Shown in pieces: positions 60,201 through 64,000 of a stretch of 64,000 bases of DNA (its first letter is position 1; each line of letters opens with the position of its first letter). The notes beneath the pieces were generated by a model. That model saw only the letters and a program-made list of their open reading frames with translations, did not search any database and had not been told where the DNA came from. The stretch comes from Cloeon dipterum (lineage: Eukaryota; Arthropoda; Insecta; Ephemeroptera; Baetidae): assembly GCF_949628265.1 (NCBI RefSeq), contig NC_088788.1, positions 27,948,335 through 28,012,334 on the forward strand, written 5' to 3'. The position numbers and the translations under genes were made by a program.

Positions 60201-62663
60201 TTTTTCATGAGATATTTTCTAAATTTTCCCTATTATCTTTGTAAATGGAAAACAACAAGAAAAGTGACATGCGATGAAATCCCATCAGTGTTATATCCCA
60301 AGAACCATGAAATTTTAAAATTTAAAATATTGCTATCAGTCAAGTGCTTAGTAAAATTGTCAAACCAAAAATATTAATTTATCTGTCGTCATATAAGTAG
60401 TGCTCCTGTGAAGAGAAATTTAGTTAATGAAATTTAGAAGACGCTTTGAATGTATAAAAATCAGGAGTGATCCGAATTTATGTGACATTTTAGTAAATAA
60501 ATGGCAGGAGCAGCAAAAGGCCGAGAGGTATGAGGTGCCATTGTTCAAAAGAGAAATCGTGTGTGTCGCTTAATAGCAGCAAAGATTAAGCCGGCGAAAC
60601 CAATCATTGAATCAGGGAGGAAGCACGCGCGCTTTTCTTGTTTTGTGAAACAACCTCTGTGTGAGCAAACAGCGGACGACAGGTATTCACCGTGGAGGTC
60701 GCCAATTGTAACAAGGAATGTGTTTGACCCGCCGAATTCTTTAAGCGGAACGAAATGTAGCTCTCACATAAATATTTCATCGAAGATTGTCGATATCTCA
60801 CAAAAAAGTAGTTCCAAGTATTAACAACTTTTCCCCGTTCAAAATACACTTAAAATACTTTTAAGACAGAAATTATTATATCGTTATTAATTATTTTAAA
60901 AAAATGCTCTCAGTGAGTCCAAAAATTGTTGCTTGATTGTTGCCAACTAATGCGCCAAAAGCTTAAAACGTCACATCCAAGGAAGATATTAAATTTGTCA
61001 TCACGCGACGCGCAGGAATGCGTTCACGAAATTATTTGTCGAAGTGTAGCGGAAGGCAGAGTCGTCTTCGCCGTTGCAATGCGTCGGCCGTGAATCACAA
61101 ATATGGTATAAGCGGTGCCGCGTGACTTGACACTCGTAATCGCTACCGCCTCGTCTAATAAGAATACAAAGCGACACAAAGCGTGTTCGAGTAAGAAAAG
61201 AGATGCGCGCGCGTTTTGTTCACAGGAAGAAGGATTATTTTCTCTTTATAAGCGCCAGAGGCGAGCAAAATAAACTCGGTCGCTTGGCAAAGACAGCGTC
61301 GCAGATTGGATTTGCTGGGTCTTTATAATTGAACAGGCGGACTCGGTGACGTCCGCGAGAAAACTGCACGAGACTAGCGTTTAATTTGTGTTGATCTCAG
61401 TTGCAGAAGGTTTGCATGTGAAGATGTAATTAAAAAGATTGGGTTCTACTGTGCGAAGGTAATTGGAATGTTTGAGCAGGAGGTGCGTGCTTCAATTACC
61501 AATTAGCACGAGACAAACATTTTAGTTTATTTTAAGATGGCCTGTTTGATGAATTCGAATAACAATCGATTTAATATAATTTTGTGTGCTCCACTTGATG
61601 ATTGATTGTTTTGTTTCTAATCATAAGAATTAAATTAATTAAATTCTAAGACAAGGAACGAAATAGGTTGAATGTTTAAATTGAATAAAAACAGAATGGC
61701 TCTGCCGCTCTACTCTGTGTGGAAAATTAATTTTGGATGATCAGCTATTAGTAAAATGTTTGAAAGGAAAAATTTAATAACACGTTCTCGTACTGTGCTT
61801 AGCTGTTTTGACCCCGCCGGCCTCATGAGCAGTACGTTACCTCTTAAACAAAATTAATAGCCGCAGTATTAGCTGTTATTTAATTTTTCCTACCAAAATT
61901 TTACTAATAGCTAACCAACCAAAATTAATTTTCCACACCGAGTACAGCCATTCAGTTTTATTAAATTTTAAATTATATTCCACTGTCTTAAATACGCAGG
62001 TATAAGTTTTAAAATTTTTACTGCATTAATGCCATTAAAGGCTAACATTTGGAGACCAGGCCATCTTTACTTTAGAACAGAAAAGTTGATTGATTCTACA
62101 AAGGGCAAATATTACAAATTAAATGCTAACGAAATGAATGGGAATTAAGTTAAACCAGAGGCAAAATCAAACCATCGTTAGAAAAAAAGTACTTGCTCTT
62201 CAATAGCATAACTCATTGCAGGAAAATTTTGAGAAATCTGATGAGAATAGCCTGTTCTGCCTGGTCTTAGTATGCGAGACTTGTTTTTATATGCTCTTCA
62301 ACAACACATCGAGATAAACCATTTATCTTCATATATTTAGCTTTGATTTCTATGCTGCACGTTGACTACGAAAGGAAATCTATAAATATGAACTTCGAAT
62401 GAAGGTCAAGTGCAGCACACATATTGCATCATCGTGAAAAGGTGTCACTGATGCCTGCACTTTCAAAGTGTCACTTTCAATGACATGCTTTCACTATAAC
62501 AATTAGTTATACTAGATTGGCTTCAAGCCTCCTGGAATGGTACTCAAAATTTCTCTCCGTACCAAATTTGCCAAAATTGCTAATGCGTACCTTGCTGGCA
62601 CGGCCGGACCTCGGTCGCGTGCACGGTGGCGGCGACGGCCAGTAAAAGCAGGAAGTACTTCAT
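57263..62663 (-). CDS. NPC2-like (ML domain) secreted lipid-binding protein, 157 aa
   Basis: Exons 62591-62663, 59374-59478, 57998-58197 and 57263-57358; all splice sites are GT-AG and the phases are consistent. The signal peptide is MKYFLLLLAVAATVHA. Six cysteines sit at the expected places: VRPC, ITNC, VPPC, TDAC, KVGC, VYHC. Exon 3 has the hydrophobic segment VFGVPLPFVGVDGTDAC and CPLRAGEEYVY. Exon 4 has VDVSWSLSDGSIF, then YHCFKIQSRITS and stop, the standard end of the ML fold. Intron 1 is 3.1 kb and holds an inverted-repeat element (61675-61985). Intron 2 holds a SINE piece (58257). It belongs to the same family and strand as the gene at 50.5-52.2 kb but is clearly diverged in sequence. 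No TATA box was found upstream of the ATG. Confidence 0.9.
58257..58385 (+). mobile_element. 5'-truncated SINE, relative of the 41.55 kb copy
   Basis: Almost identical to the 3' part of the SINE at 41551-41905 (AGTGGGCTGGGTCCCTGTGC, GGTTTCAGCATTCGTGCTAG, CCCTTCCCGGTCC), followed by an A-rich tail. It lies in intron 2 of the NPC2-like gene, in opposite orientation. Confidence 0.8.
61675..61985. mobile_element. Foldback element with inverted arms of about 75 bp (MITE-like)
   Basis: Left arm words GAATGGCT, GTGTGGAAAATTAATTTTGG and AGCTATTAGTAAAAT recur as the reverse complement on the right side (61895-61968: ATTTTACTAATAGCT, CCAAAATTAATTTTCCACAC, AGCCATTC). The internal part is about 130 bp and non-coding. 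An eroded relative lies at 7400-7610. Confidence 0.8.
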
Positions 62664-64000
62664 TGTGCGACTGCGGTCCAAACAGAACTAACGAGAAGCG
62701 GCTCCGCCGACTGCAGGCTCAGGTGATGCCATCCCCACCCTGAGCTAGAGGCCGCCGAGTGGAACACCTTCGCCTCTATTGCTCTACTGCTTAGATATTA
62801 AATATTGACGCTAGTTATTGTAATCACCGGCTTCTTGTTTTACTTTCCAAGAACAAAACAACTGGCGCGATAACCTGATCTCGAATAATATCTTCAATAA
62901 GGACTATGGTGTAAAATAATGGAGGAAGATACTGTTGCAAAAAGGAGTCCTTTGTAAGCAAAGCATGTCTGCGAAATGGAATTTGTTAATATTTATTGCG
63001 TAGATGGTTTCCAGGAAGCAGATTAATTGGAATCCAAGGTGTGCTGTACACGGAGAGATATTATAAGAGAGTTTAAAAAATATTAGCTCTCGCAAGAAAA
63101 ATTACTACAAATAATAACACTCTATTTTTATCTCTTTTTACACATTTCTTTCTCTGGACATTGGATTAAATGAGGTAAAGCTTCCATGCTGATGCAACAG
63201 TAATTATAAAACTCATTTTTTTAAAATAATTTTCGTGGCTTATAGCGGCGTGAGAATGCCTTTGTAGTTACTTTTACAGTTTTATTGCTGACTCTGTTTT
63301 CAAATCTTGCTTCATGTTTATTTTAATCCTTGTTTATTTCTACACTATCCGTCAGTAAAAACCCTTTTTTTACAATGGTAAACCTCTCTCATCCAGGGAA
63401 AAGTGTTGAAATATTAGCACTGTGCTGGAGTATTATTTTACGCATCATCAAATACTGAACAGATCAACTGAAAACCAAAGAAATAACTTTTCACTTTTGA
63501 ATGTAGATCCCACTTCAAACAACACAGATGCGGAGCATTGATAATAACTCGAAACCAAAGTCGGCGGTGAAACGGAAATCGAGAAGCGTTCGCTCGCAAC
63601 AAACACAAAAGCGTGGCGTTGAGGGCACAGATTCTTTGTGGGCCTTTCCCCCTCTATTTTGATAAAAAAAAAATTGTAATAAATCGAGCAGCAGCCGTCT
63701 CTGTGTTATTTACCTCCAGTTGGTAAGCTGGCGGGAGAGCTTTTATCAATGCAAACTTGTGTCGGCAGCGTCTTTTCACGGGCGGCCGGATCATTTTTCA
63801 ATCTGCTGGCGCTGGCGGGCTCTTTCTCTCTTTGTCAGCGGCCCGATTTTCGAATATGCATATAAAGTTGGAATTAATAGAATGGGCATTTTTCAATAAG
63901 TGATGATTAATCAAAAAAGCGGCGCTGGGTGGGTGGGTGACACCAGTGTGATGGATAACTGTTTCATGTTGGTGTCACAAAGAGTCGATCCGAATTTCGC
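62664..64000. other. Upstream region of the second NPC2-like gene, no gene found
   Basis: No supported exon to the window end. It should include the promoter of the 62663 gene close to 62664-62760, which is GC-rich and TATA-less. Confidence 0.4.

Overview
The window looks like arthropod, most probably insect, nuclear DNA. It has GT-AG introns (many of 50-60 nt), TATA-box promoters, AATAAA signals, non-LTR retrotransposon remnants, long GA/CT microsatellites, and secreted-protein precursors with furin-type and amidation signals. I cannot name the species. Most long open frames here are chance frames; the real genes are multi-exon and were rebuilt by hand from splice sites and reading phase.

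Layout. Positions 1-11850: no convincing gene; GC-richer non-coding DNA, a long GA repeat and foldback elements. 11851-18107 (minus): a complete 12-exon gene for a mitochondrial/cytosolic oligopeptidase A-like M3 protein of 733 aa. Its HExxH zinc-protease motif and third zinc ligand are replaced, so it reads as an intact pseudoenzyme; intron 4 holds a 5'-truncated LINE. 19152-42708: a cluster of small secreted-precursor genes. Six plus-strand units (P1-P6; P1 broken) and one minus-strand unit (P7) share a three-exon plan: a signal-peptide exon ending in phase 1, an exon for an acidic spacer ending in phase 2, and an exon for a short mature peptide. In P2-P6 an RxxR/KR cleavage motif spans the second splice junction and the precursor ends in an amidation Gly. 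Two further minus-strand secreted genes (19152-19494 and 20716-22613) have the same intron phases. 50500-52204 and 57263-62663 (minus): two NPC2/ML-domain lipid-binding protein genes, each four exons with six cysteines.

The peptide cluster is the most notable system. Its signal exons and promoters are nearly unchanged between copies, while the mature-peptide exon differs strongly, as in antimicrobial or venom peptide families. Five of the six plus-strand copies need a non-canonical GC splice donor at the same place; only P4 has GT. A shared promoter block about 45 bp before the ATG suggests co-regulation. P1/P3 and P5/P6 lie in recognisable segmental duplications; P1 has lost its last two exons and carries a LINE 3' end.

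Repeats: LINE fragments at about 16284-17190, 33620-33930 and 53400-54215; a SINE whose 5' part resembles 5S rRNA (41551-41905) plus related copies; an inverted-repeat element at 61675-61985 with a relative at about 7400-7610; and a 300-400 bp repeat at 26.5, 35.1 and 36.4 kb next to the duplicated peptide genes.
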